A stretch of DNA of 14,916 nt from Parvularcula sp963922235 (GTDB lineage: Bacteria; Pseudomonadota; Alphaproteobacteria; Caulobacterales; Parvularculaceae): assembly GCA_963922235.1 (NCBI GenBank), contig CAWUIJ010000067.1:1-14916 (forward strand). Direction: 5' to 3'. Below the pieces are notes generated by a model. It had not been told where the DNA came from and did no database searches. It saw only the letters and a program-made list of their open reading frames with translations. The position numbers and the translations under genes were made by a program. Below, one piece after another: positions 1 through 6,895 of the stretch (within the stretch, counting starts at the first letter, position 1; each line of letters starts with the position of its first letter).

Positions 1-638
1 AGGTCACTCACCCAAGCCTTAGCAATCGTTCCCTCATAGGCGCTGCGCAGACCTTTCCGCGCCAGGGTGCGGAACGTCTCTGCCAGTGCAGGCTGCTTGA
101 AGACAGACCCCTGAGCAACAGGCACACCACCAGGATAGAAAAGCTCCGTCAGGTGAGGATCGCCGCTTAACTCCTCTGCCTTTGCCAAAAGCAGATCCTC
201 GAGACTGAAAGGCGCAACGGCCCCGTCTTCTGCGTACCCAATCGCTTCCTCGAGTATCCGCTCAAGCGGTAGATGACAGTCCGTACCGAGAAGCTTCTCC
301 CAGGCCGAAAGGGTGCCTGCGACAGTGAGGGCTGCCAAGGGGCCGCGAGTCGGGATCGCCGCGTGGCCTCTGCCCTCGTAAAGCGTCCGATCGGCACGCT
401 GAGCGGCTGCACCGCACCCCTGCACCACCCGCGCTGACCGATCGGGCTCGACCACAAGCCAAAAACTGTCCCCGCCAATACCGTTCATATGCGGATAAAC
501 GACCGCGAGGCTGGCCGCAGTCGCAATGGCTGCCTCGATCGCGTTGCCGCCATCGCGCAGGATGTTGAGGCCTGCCGCGCTCGCCAGGTGATGCGGGCTC
601 GTGACCATGCCCCTCAAACCGGTTGTCGTCTCAAGCAT
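1..638 (-). CDS. Gamma-glutamyltransferase-family Ntn hydrolase, N-terminal part (HpxW-like), cut by window edge
   Basis: Reading the minus strand from the ATG at 638 gives 212 codons without a stop to the window edge. The protein begins MLETTTGLRGMVTSPHHLAS and continues with a GLNILRDGGNAIEAAIA stretch and a NGIGGDSFWLVV stretch, both hallmarks of the large subunit of gamma-glutamyltransferase-fold enzymes. The autoprocessing threonine lies in the missing C-terminal part, so activity cannot be judged. The start codon overlaps the upstream amidase stop (TGATG), implying translational coupling. In Klebsiella the GGT-family member next to AtzE-type amidases is HpxW, an oxamate amidohydrolase. 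Its role here as an amide hydrolase rather than a glutathione enzyme is inferred from that gene order. There is no signal peptide, unlike periplasmic Ggt, which favours a cytoplasmic HpxW-type enzyme. Confidence 0.88.
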   Translation of the reverse strand, partial: MLETTTGLRGMVTSPHHLASAAGLNILRDGGNAIEAAIATAASLAVVYPHMNGIGGDSFWLVVEPDRSARVVQGCGAAAQRADRTLYEGRGHAAIPTRGPLAALTVAGTLSAWEKLLGTDCHLPLERILEEAIGYAEDGAVAPFSLEDLLLAKAEELSGDPHLTELFYPGGVPVAQGSVFKQPALAETFRTLARKGLRSAYEGTIAKAWVSD

Positions 639-2014
639 CAGGCAGTCTCTTTCATAGGAGGGAACGCAGCAAATTCGGGTGCTGACGGCACCCCGGCGAC
701 GCCAAGATCCTCAAGATGTTTAGCTACAGCGAAAAGAAGGGCTTCCTGTCCACGTTGGGCGACAATCTGCACACCGATTGGCATCGTGCATTCATTGCTG
801 CGAACAGGAACAGAAAGCGCTGGAACGCCGCTGATACCAAAAGGTTGAGTCATCATACCGAGATGCGCCCTGGCATTGACCGCCGCACCATTGATCATGA
901 TGGTTTCTTCATCGATCCGCGGCGCAGGGACTGGCGTGGCAGCTGTGATCAGCACATTGACCGTCTGAAAGAGCGCTTTCAATTCATCCGTAAATGGCTG
1001 AGCTGTTTTGAGTGCAGCGGTTTCTGTGCCTTCGGGAAGCAGCGCTCCGGCCAGCAGCCGGTCGCGCGTGCCGTCGTCGAAGGACTCTGCATCCTCTTGC
1101 AAAGACGCAAGGTGCCGCCTGCCCCCTTGCGCGGATGTCAGGAGAAACGCCGCCGAACGGGCTTTCGCGGCTTGGGTCAGTTCAACGGGCATAGCGCCCA
1201 AGGCATCTGCAACCTGATCAACGGCCTCGAGCACCAGGGGTTCAATTCCCTCACGGAAGAAGCCTTGGAGGACACCTGCTTTGACGTTGATCGCAGACTG
1301 CATCTGAAAGCTCTGACCAAGCATCACTTCGTGGACCAATCGCGCGTCAGCGCTCGATCGCGCAAAGGCGCCGACGGTATCGAGCTCATCCACGAAGGGA
1401 AAGACACCATCCAAAGGAAGCGATCCATGGGTCGGACGCACACTGAACACTCCGCAGAGAGACGATGGAACCCGCACAGAGCCATTGGTGTCCGAGCCGA
1501 GCGCAAACGGAACAATCTCCGCGGCCACCGCCGCCGCTGATCCGCCCGATGATCCTCCAGCCAAACGGGCCTCATCATGCGGATTGCGCGTGGTGCCAAA
1601 ATGCGTATTCACCGTGCTGAAGCCGTAAGCAAACTCATCCATGTTCAGTGTGCCAACGAGAATAGCTCCTGCACCTGTCAGCCTTCTGATGAGCGCCGCG
1701 TCCGCATCCGCGGGCGGTGCATCGATCAACCTCCGGGCACCCGCGGTGGTCGGAATGCCTTCGACATCGAAGAGGTCTTTGACCGCGAAGGGCACGCCAG
1801 CCAGCGGGCCGGGATCCTCTCCGCGCGCCACCGCAGCATCAATCTGCTCAGCCTGGCCGAGCGCGCGATCCGCCAGAACCCGCGTGAAAGCTTTGATCTT
1901 GGGATTGTGCTTCTCAATGCGGGCAAGCGCCAAAGCCGCCGTGCTGGCGGCACGTCTCTCTCCTCGGCGCACACTGGCCGCAAGGTCTGCGATGAAAGGC
2001 CAGATCGCGGTCAC
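638..2014 (-). CDS. atzE: AtzE/HpxY-family amidase (amidase signature enzyme)
   Basis: A 458-residue amidase-signature protein of normal family length. The Ser-cisSer-Lys triad is visible: Lys79 in GVPFAVKDLFDV, the GGSSGGS loop at 153-159 (cis-Ser about 155), and the nucleophile Ser179 in SDTNGSVRVP. The DTNGS form of the last motif, followed by SSLCGVFSVRPTHG, resembles the AtzE subgroup rather than GatA. These enzymes hydrolyse small amides (biuret-type or ureide-derived). AtzE works in complex with the small AtzG protein, much as GatA does with GatC. It starts at a GTG that overlaps the stop of the AtzG-like gene by 4 nt (GTGA), and its stop overlaps the start of the GGT-family gene, so the three are coupled. 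The substrate is not readable from sequence; oxamate or a related ureide product is the best guess from gene order. Confidence 0.9.
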   Translation of the reverse strand: MTAIWPFIADLAASVRRGERRAASTAALALARIEKHNPKIKAFTRVLADRALGQAEQIDAAVARGEDPGPLAGVPFAVKDLFDVEGIPTTAGARRLIDAPPADADAALIRRLTGAGAILVGTLNMDEFAYGFSTVNTHFGTTRNPHDEARLAGGSSGGSAAAVAAEIVPFALGSDTNGSVRVPSSLCGVFSVRPTHGSLPLDGVFPFVDELDTVGAFARSSADARLVHEVMLGQSFQMQSAINVKAGVLQGFFREGIEPLVLEAVDQVADALGAMPVELTQAAKARSAAFLLTSAQGGRRHLASLQEDAESFDDGTRDRLLAGALLPEGTETAALKTAQPFTDELKALFQTVNVLITAATPVPAPRIDEETIMINGAAVNARAHLGMMTQPFGISGVPALSVPVRSNECTMPIGVQIVAQRGQEALLFAVAKHLEDLGVAGVPSAPEFAAFPPMKETA

Positions 2015-2232
2015 GCGCCCTCACCATCAGGCAGCGTCCATCCCGCCGTCTGTGCATGCTTGCTGAGCGCCTGAAGCTGAAAAGCGACACCGTCCTTTGC
2101 GTCTTCTGGAACCTTGATCTTCAGACGACGAGCGCGCCCAGCCGCCGCCTCCTGCGAGACGTCGAACACAAAGACGTCTTCGCCAGCTTTTGGCGCAGAG
2201 TGCGTGTCTTTGTTCGCTTCCGTCCGGTGCAC
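2011..2232 (-). CDS. AtzG/HpxX-like small partner of the amidase (DUF4089-like)
   Basis: A small protein of about 73 residues if translated from the GTG at 2232, which has GAGAGG 9 nt upstream. A longer reading from 2271 adds 13 residues but has no comparable ribosome binding site. The C-terminal half (RRLKIKVPEDAKDGVAFQLQ, then ALSKHAQTAGW) matches the DUF4089/AtzG pattern: a hydrophobic-rich helix, a Gly-Val turn, and a Leu/His helix. AtzG-type proteins are GatC-like chaperones or wrappers of AtzE amidases. The 4-nt overlap with the amidase start supports a complex made in equal amounts. The N-terminal 30 residues are unusual for the family and rich in charged residues. The assignment rests on position plus weak pattern similarity. 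Confidence 0.68.
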   Translation of the reverse strand: MHRTEANKDTHSAPKAGEDVFVFDVSQEAAAGRARRLKIKVPEDAKDGVAFQLQALSKHAQTAGWTLPDGEGA

Positions 2233-2357
2233 GTCGTGGCGCCTCTCTAAGATCTTGTGATTGCAAGGCAACCTGCCTGCCGCCCAGCCCTAACGCTATA
2301 TTCGGCCAGGCGCGAGCCTCAAGACGACATTTTGCGCCCTAGCGTTCGCTTTTGCAA

Positions 2358-3371
2358 TCAGGCGGTCGCTTCGGACTGTCTTGAGCGCAAGGCATAGCGC
2401 TGTGCCAATGCCGCGCCCACCACAAGCTGCGCTGGGTGATAGATCAAGAGCGGCAACATAATGAGGCCGAGGGATGGCATGCCAGCAAACAGGATTTGCG
2501 CCATCGGCGCACCGGTCGCGAGGCTCTTGGTACCCCCGCAAAACAGGGCCGTGATCTGCTCGTCGTCCTTTAAACCAAACGCCCGTGCCGCGGACGGTAG
2601 AACTGCAAATGCCGCGGCCAACAGGAGGCCCGCAAGGATCATCGCGCCCAGATAGTCCGCCGCAGAAAACCGCGACCACGTTCCCGCGGCGCCTGTCTCG
2701 GCAAAGGCTTTAAAGACAATCAGCAAAATCACGCCCCGATCGACTTTGCTCAAGAAGGCTTTGTGCTTGGTAAGCAGTTCGCTGATCAGCGGCCGCACGA
2801 TCTGCCCCGCGGCGAACGGCAGAAGCACGATCTTTGAGATGTCGAGCACTGCAGCCAAAACGTCGAAATCTGTGTCGCCGGCTTGGCCAATCAACGCGAC
2901 CAGCGCTGGCGTGATCAGCAGGCCAGCGAGGTTCGAGAGCGACGCATTGAAAACGGCCCCCGGTACCTGCCCTCCCGCGGTTGCAGCTAAAGCAACAGCT
3001 GAAGAAATGGTCGAAGGAAGAGCTGTGAGAAAGAAAAAGCCAAGTCTAGCCTCAGCAGGGAGCCATGGCTCACCAAAGATATAGACGACAGCACCAACTG
3101 CCGGAAAAGCCAGAAAGGTGGCTGATTGGACAAGCAAATGAAGGCGCCAGGCCGCTACACCGCTTAAAAAGACCTTCGGCGCGAGGTTCGCGCCGTGCAG
3201 GAAAAAGATAAGAGCTATACCGACAGTCGTCAGGGTATCGAGAGAAAGAAAACCCTCAAACCGAGCGGGCGCCGGGAACAACAGTCCGAGGACCACCGCT
3301 GTAAAAATCATCAGCAGTGCGGACTGTTTCTTGGCCCATGCCAGAGCCTGTTGAATTGCAAACATGAGCAT
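2358..3371 (-). CDS. Bile acid:Na+ symporter-like (SBF-like, YfeH-type) membrane transporter
   Basis: A 337-residue, strongly hydrophobic protein with about nine to ten membrane segments. It starts at an ATG with GAGGGG 5 nt upstream. It carries typical SBF-like signatures: IALIFFLHGANL near residues 53-63 and LPSTISSAVALAATAGG near 118-134, followed by AVFNASLSNLAGLLITP. Family members are sodium-coupled carriers of organic anions or uncharacterised solutes in the inner membrane. It lies 76 nt downstream of the TetR-type regulator on the same strand and 125 nt upstream of the AtzG-like gene, with no strong terminator seen in either gap. It probably moves the substrate or product of the amidase pathway. 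The solute itself cannot be predicted. Confidence 0.88.
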   Translation of the reverse strand: MLMFAIQQALAWAKKQSALLMIFTAVVLGLLFPAPARFEGFLSLDTLTTVGIALIFFLHGANLAPKVFLSGVAAWRLHLLVQSATFLAFPAVGAVVYIFGEPWLPAEARLGFFFLTALPSTISSAVALAATAGGQVPGAVFNASLSNLAGLLITPALVALIGQAGDTDFDVLAAVLDISKIVLLPFAAGQIVRPLISELLTKHKAFLSKVDRGVILLIVFKAFAETGAAGTWSRFSAADYLGAMILAGLLLAAAFAVLPSAARAFGLKDDEQITALFCGGTKSLATGAPMAQILFAGMPSLGLIMLPLLIYHPAQLVVGAALAQRYALRSRQSEATA

Positions 3372-3447
3372 GGCGTCCCCTCAATCAGTAGCGAACCATG
3401 CTCGTTCTTGGTGCGCCGCACAAGAGGCGGCGTGAACCACACGCAGA

Positions 3448-4065
3448 CTAATGAATTTCTGTGCGGTGAAAGTCGTATACTGTCTGCGCGATACGCTTGG
3501 CAAAAGCAGGTTCGTGAACATGACTGGGGTTCATACGGAGCATGAGCCACATGGAGCCACCAACGGTGCCAAGAAGAATAGGAATCTCGTCATCCGACAA
3601 CTCACGGAACGATTCAGGATCGCGCGCCCTGATCTTTTCCGCTGTTTTTCTATATACTTGCACGATTTTCTGAGCGATCACCAGACGATACTCTGAATCA
3701 TCAGTGATTACCATATTGATCCGTCTGTGAGTCTCTACATTCGCATCGAACGGCCGAATGACTTTTGAGATGATGGCATACATCAGGTCGAGACCCATCG
3801 CGTCCGGATTTTCTTCGAGCGTTTCATCGACACGTTGCTCAGTGCGCTCAATCTCACGAATAGCCAGGGCACGGAACAAGGAATGCTTGTCGCGAAAATA
3901 CCGATAGACAGTACCCACCGAAAAGCCTGCCCGCTCAGCAACTTTTGCAGTGGTCACAGTGTTCCCCTCAACCCGCTCTAAAAGCTGAGCGGTGCCATCG
4001 AGAATGTAGTCGATGGTCGTTCTTGCGCGCGGCTGTTTGGGCGCTGAACGGTGTAATTCCTTCAC
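3448..4065 (-). CDS. TetR/AcrR-family transcriptional regulator
   Basis: A 205-residue protein with an N-terminal TetR helix-turn-helix at about residues 39-58 (TAKVAERAGFSVGTVYRYF), followed by DKHSLFRALAIRE as in the family. The C-terminal all-helical ligand-binding domain is divergent, as usual. The start is a GTG with a perfect AGGAGG 7 nt upstream. It is first in the minus-strand series leading to the SBF-like transporter and amidase genes, so it likely controls that unit and itself, with the transported or hydrolysed compound as candidate inducer. The upstream gap to the divergent EF-hand gene would hold its operator, but no clear palindrome was found. Confidence 0.92.
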   Translation of the reverse strand: MKELHRSAPKQPRARTTIDYILDGTAQLLERVEGNTVTTAKVAERAGFSVGTVYRYFRDKHSLFRALAIREIERTEQRVDETLEENPDAMGLDLMYAIISKVIRPFDANVETHRRINMVITDDSEYRLVIAQKIVQVYRKTAEKIRARDPESFRELSDDEIPILLGTVGGSMWLMLRMNPSHVHEPAFAKRIAQTVYDFHRTEIH

Positions 4066-4282
4066 TTGCGGGCCTCCTACGGGGTCACGTTAGGGTAAAT
4101 AGAAACTGAATTGTGCCTTATCCCTCACCCTCTTAGAAATGAGACACAGTATCTGTCATCATGTGGCAGACTTAACAAACGTTGATCCGCTGTTTAGGCG
4201 GCGATCGTACAGCTATGGGCGCGATAACGCACCCACCATGACAACAATTTTCTTGCACCTTGCAAGCCGTGGACCAGACCCG
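4066..4282. promoter_or_regulatory. Divergent intergenic region between the TetR gene and the EF-hand gene
   Basis: About 217 bases separate two divergent starts, so promoters for both directions must lie here. The AGGAGG ribosome binding site of the regulator is at the left edge. A small inverted repeat ACAG-TAT-CTGT occurs at 4146-4156, with only 4-bp arms. No convincing -35/-10 pair stands out. The reading frame of the EF-hand gene is open upstream to 4139, but that extension lacks a signal peptide and looks untranslated. Confidence 0.35.
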
Positions 4283-4702
4283 ATGATCAAGTCTTCCTAC
4301 CTGTTGGCGCTCGCTCCCCTTATGTGGGGGCCCGCGTTTGCATCCGAGGCACCTTCTTTGCCTCTTGATGTTGACCCCAACCAAGATGGGATGATTTCTC
4401 GGGAAGAGTTTGTGAGCATGCGCAACACCATCGCTTTCCAGGGCGACGCGGACAGTGATGGTCGTCTCTCGAAGGAAGAATTCACACCAATGATCCCGAG
4501 CAGGGTGCCATCGTTCATGCATGGCCGCGCGTTTTCTCAATTTGATACAAACCGTGATGGTTTCGTCGACTCCGCTGAGCTCGATACGGGTCCAGCGCGC
4601 GCTTTCGACCAAGCGGATGCAAACGGCGATAATGCAATTTCTGGAGACGAAATCGCTGAGTTCCGCACAACCCTCGAGGAATCAGGGTTCCGTCAAGAGT
4701 AA
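4283..4702 (+). CDS. Exported four-EF-hand calcium-binding protein
   Basis: The frame is open from 4139, but the ATG at 4283 puts a classical signal peptide at the N-terminus (MIKSSYLLALAPLMWGPAFA, cleavage near ASEA), giving 139 residues. Four 12-residue EF-hand loops are visible: DPNQDGMISREE, DADSDGRLSKEE, DTNRDGFVDSAE and DANGDNAISGDE. All have the acidic ligands at positions 1, 3, 5 and 12; the last has Asn instead of Gly at position 6. The protein should be periplasmic or secreted and bind Ca2+, as buffer or structural sensor. No strong ribosome binding site precedes 4283, so the start is chosen from the signal peptide. The next gene begins 23 nt downstream, suggesting co-transcription. 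Confidence 0.85.
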   Translation: MIKSSYLLALAPLMWGPAFASEAPSLPLDVDPNQDGMISREEFVSMRNTIAFQGDADSDGRLSKEEFTPMIPSRVPSFMHGRAFSQFDTNRDGFVDSAELDTGPARAFDQADANGDNAISGDEIAEFRTTLEESGFRQE

Positions 4703-4725
4703 GTCTCCAAGATGAGAGGGTAACG

Positions 4726-5862
4726 ATGGGGATCAAGTCTATGCGTATTAAGAGCGCGTTTGCGGCAAGCTGTGCCGCACTGATAGCGACAGCAGCCGCT
4801 GACGATGCAATTGAATCGGAAGTTCTGGAGTCTCAGCCAGCCGAAGAAGCAATTGAACAGGTCGTAGAGCCGTCCAGCGAACCGGTCGCCGAAAGCACTG
4901 AAGACAGTGTCATTGAGCAAGCTGATGAGGTTGTCGACCAAGCTCCGGCCGAGGAGGCCGAAGAGATCGCTGACCTCCCTGTGAGCGAAGAAGCGCTAGA
5001 CCAAGACGCTGAAAAGAAAATTCGGCGGATCGAAAAGCGCCAACAGGAGCGCAACGAAGTCCGTGAGAGACTTGAAGCCTTCGCCGTGGATCGGTCCAAA
5101 TGGCGCCTCAGCTCGAACGTAGCATTTGCCAATGTCGAGATTGAGATCGAGGAAACTGAACTCGTTATCCCTGAAGACTTTGCCCTCGAAGACATCGATC
5201 TTGAGATTCCTGAGCTGACCGATCTATCGAGTACGTTATTTATTGCGTCCGCGGGCTATCGCATCCTGCCCATTGTCGAGCTGACTGGACAAATAGGTTA
5301 TGTCAGCTCGGAAACCGCGACCCCCTTTCAGCTCACAACCACGATTCCAGAGCCGGACATTGCTCTTGATTTGGGGCTGATCGACTTTGATGAACCCGTC
5401 ACTCTTAATCTTGACAGGGACGAGGATATTTCGGGTTACGCGTATGGTTTGGGTGCTAACGTGCTTCTACCCGTCGGAATCGTCGCCGGACGACCTCTGA
5501 TTGCGACAACCAACGTCCTTTATAATTGGAACAGATTGGACGGCGGTAACGTCAATTCAGAGACCCTCACTGGATCGGCTACCCTGACTTATGCTGTTCT
5601 GTCGGAAAAGGCGCTGTACACGTTTTCCGCTGGCGCTGGGTATACGCGTCTCAAGCGCGAAGCTTCCAGAGACTTGGAGCTTGCTGGACAAATCTTTGGC
5701 CTGAATACCGAGCAGAAGATTGAGAGGCCTTGGAGCGTCAACATGAGTTTGTCGCGTTCGCTTACTGATAAATGGTCAATCGGCTACGGTATCTCAATGA
5801 ACACGGGTGGGCCGATCTCCCAGGGCGTTTCCCTTATCTTCACTCCGAAGAAGAGGAAGTAA
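4726..5862 (+). CDS. Exported protein: acidic N-terminal region plus probable outer-membrane beta-barrel
   Basis: A 378-residue protein with a GAGAGG site 6 nt before the ATG. A signal peptide covers about residues 1-25 (ending ALIATAAA). Residues 26-95 are dominated by Glu, Asp, Ala and Val, a low-complexity acidic stretch. A charged, helical segment follows at about 96-125 (KKIRRIEKRQQERNEVRERL). From about 126 to the end the pattern is alternating hydrophobic/polar strands with many Gly, Tyr and Asn turns, ending GVSLIFTPKKRK, as in small outer-membrane barrels. I do not recognise the family. It lies 23 nt after the EF-hand gene, so the acidic arm may act with calcium or the EF-hand partner at the cell surface; this is inference. 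The gene itself is confident, the barrel call moderate. Confidence 0.8.
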   Translation: MGIKSMRIKSAFAASCAALIATAAADDAIESEVLESQPAEEAIEQVVEPSSEPVAESTEDSVIEQADEVVDQAPAEEAEEIADLPVSEEALDQDAEKKIRRIEKRQQERNEVRERLEAFAVDRSKWRLSSNVAFANVEIEIEETELVIPEDFALEDIDLEIPELTDLSSTLFIASAGYRILPIVELTGQIGYVSSETATPFQLTTTIPEPDIALDLGLIDFDEPVTLNLDRDEDISGYAYGLGANVLLPVGIVAGRPLIATTNVLYNWNRLDGGNVNSETLTGSATLTYAVLSEKALYTFSAGAGYTRLKREASRDLELAGQIFGLNTEQKIERPWSVNMSLSRSLTDKWSIGYGISMNTGGPISQGVSLIFTPKKRK

Positions 5863-5903
5863 GCGGCGACGTTAGGCAAACGCAATGCTCAGGGTGGCAA
5901 CTT

Positions 5904-6566
5904 ATGCGACGTGTCTCTGCGCCCGCTTTCGGCGCCCTGACATTGGCCGTTGGTGATTGTGACCCGACAACCACTGATCATTGCATCAAACGAACGTCCA
6001 CCTTCACCGGGGATGGACCAGGATTTGAACTCATCAGCCTGACAGGACGCAGCGTCTGGGGCACACGTCAGTGGTCCACGGAAGAATTTGAGGATCTCGC
6101 CCTGCCTTAGAGCTGGAAGCTCTGGCGCAAGAACGACACGAGACTGCTCCTTGCCGATCGTGGGCTGATCACCCACTCGCCTGGTTGTTCGTCCAAGGGC
6201 GAGTACAACGTGATGACGGCTTTCGGCCGCGATCTCGTGCAGGTGGTCAAGTTCAAATCCTTCAGCCAACCCCCGAACAGCGAGGGCCTGATCCGCCGCG
6301 TAGAGCTCGAAAAGTACCACGAGCTCCAATACCATGCAGGACGGACAATCAGCCTATTGCATAGCCCTCACGGCGAACCTTTTATCGCCGTTGCCCGAAC
6401 GCTTGATCGCCAAGCCGACACACCCACCCTTCCCGAGGGTTGGAGCCTGACCAAACATCTTCTCGAGGACGACCTTCGCGTCGACCTTAACGGAGAGGTC
6501 AGTGTCCTTCGTATGGATAACGAAGACTCCTACCAAGGACCCCTTCCAGCCGAACTCGTTTTCTAG
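5904..6566 (+). pseudogene. Conserved-looking hypothetical protein split by an in-frame TAG
   Basis: One plus-strand frame runs from the ATG at 5904 (AGGGTGG about 6 nt upstream) to the stop at 6564-6566, interrupted only by TAG at 6108-6110. The second part reads like a real protein, for example YHAGRTISLLHSPHGEPFIA and TPTLPEGWSLTKHLLEDDL, ending RMDNEDSYQGPLPAELVF. That PTLPEGW and DNEDSYQGP style resembles a family of uncharacterised exported proteins I cannot name with certainty. The first 68 codons include a short hydrophobic start with VGDC, which is a poor lipobox. The likeliest reading is a gene inactivated by a nonsense mutation or further decayed in its 5' part. The alternative is that only a shorter gene starting at 6210 is real. 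A minus-strand frame over 5889-6335 is in codon register with this one and is probably its shadow. Confidence 0.5.
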
Positions 6567-6728
6567 ATTCCCGGGAGGAGCAAGCGAGCGCAGGCTGTGC
6601 ATCATCGATGCAAGAGCCTGGTTACAGGTGCTCACTATCCATGTCTCTGGAACTGCCGCATTGGCCCGGTTCAAAAGAACCAAAAAGTGGTGCGCCTGAG
6701 CGCAACTGACTTGAACTCAGCATCCCAA

Positions 6729-6782
6729 GCGACCGACCGGTCGCCGGGCGAGCAGCCCGGCCCATCGGAGGCGCCGCGCGCC
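6729..6782. repeat. Three consecutive GC-rich hairpins
   Basis: Three perfect short inverted repeats follow one another: GCGACC/GGTCGC (6729-6744), CCGGGC/GCCCGG (6744-6760), and GGCGC/GCGCC (6770-6782). They lie just beyond the 3' end of the tRNA-Leu fragment read on the minus strand. They could be remnants of the region downstream of the tRNA gene, or a structure at the integration boundary. No T-tract follows, so they are not classical terminators. Confidence 0.5.
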
Positions 6783-6795
6783 GAAAGATCGAAAA

Positions 6796-6815
6796 TGGTG
6801 CGGTCGAGAAGACTC
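6796..6815 (-). other. tRNA-Leu 3'-end fragment, probable att core of an integrated element
   Basis: On the minus strand this reads GAGTCTTCTCGACCGCACCA. This matches the end of alphaproteobacterial tRNA-Leu genes: part of the T-arm, acceptor strand CGACCGC, discriminator A and CCA. The sequence 5' of it on the minus strand does not continue as a tRNA, so only the 3' end is present. Such solo tRNA 3' ends are the usual att scar of tyrosine-recombinase islands. By this reading the chromosome lies to the left, the element to the right, and the intact tRNA-Leu should sit beyond the right end of the element on the minus strand. The match is from memory of tRNA-Leu sequences. Confidence 0.65.
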
Positions 6816-6871
6816 CGACAGAACGAAAATCCTATTTTTTTCAACAGCTTAATCGAAGTCGCTTGGTCATT

Positions 6872-6895
6872 TTGTAGTGCAAATTGTAGTGCAAA
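6872..6895 (+). repeat. Perfect 2 x 12 bp tandem repeat near the att core
   Basis: The unit TTGTAGTGCAAA occurs twice with no gap (6872-6883 and 6884-6895). It is followed by AATTGG, which could begin a decayed third copy. It lies about 57 bp inside the putative element from the tRNA-Leu core. Short direct repeats at this distance are typical of arm-type sites for tyrosine recombinases or excision factors; this role is inferred. Confidence 0.7.

Noticed and set aside
716..1540. 274-codon plus-strand frame
   Set aside because: It lies wholly antisense to the confidently identified AtzE-type amidase.
4146..4156. Inverted repeat ACAG-TAT-CTGT as TetR operator
   Set aside because: Arms of only 4 bp and no symmetric extension; too weak to call an operator.
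5889..6335. 148-codon minus-strand frame over the amber-split gene
   Set aside because: It is in exact codon register with the plus-strand frame, has no recognisable motif, and ends where the plus-strand protein-like text becomes strongest; most likely a shadow.
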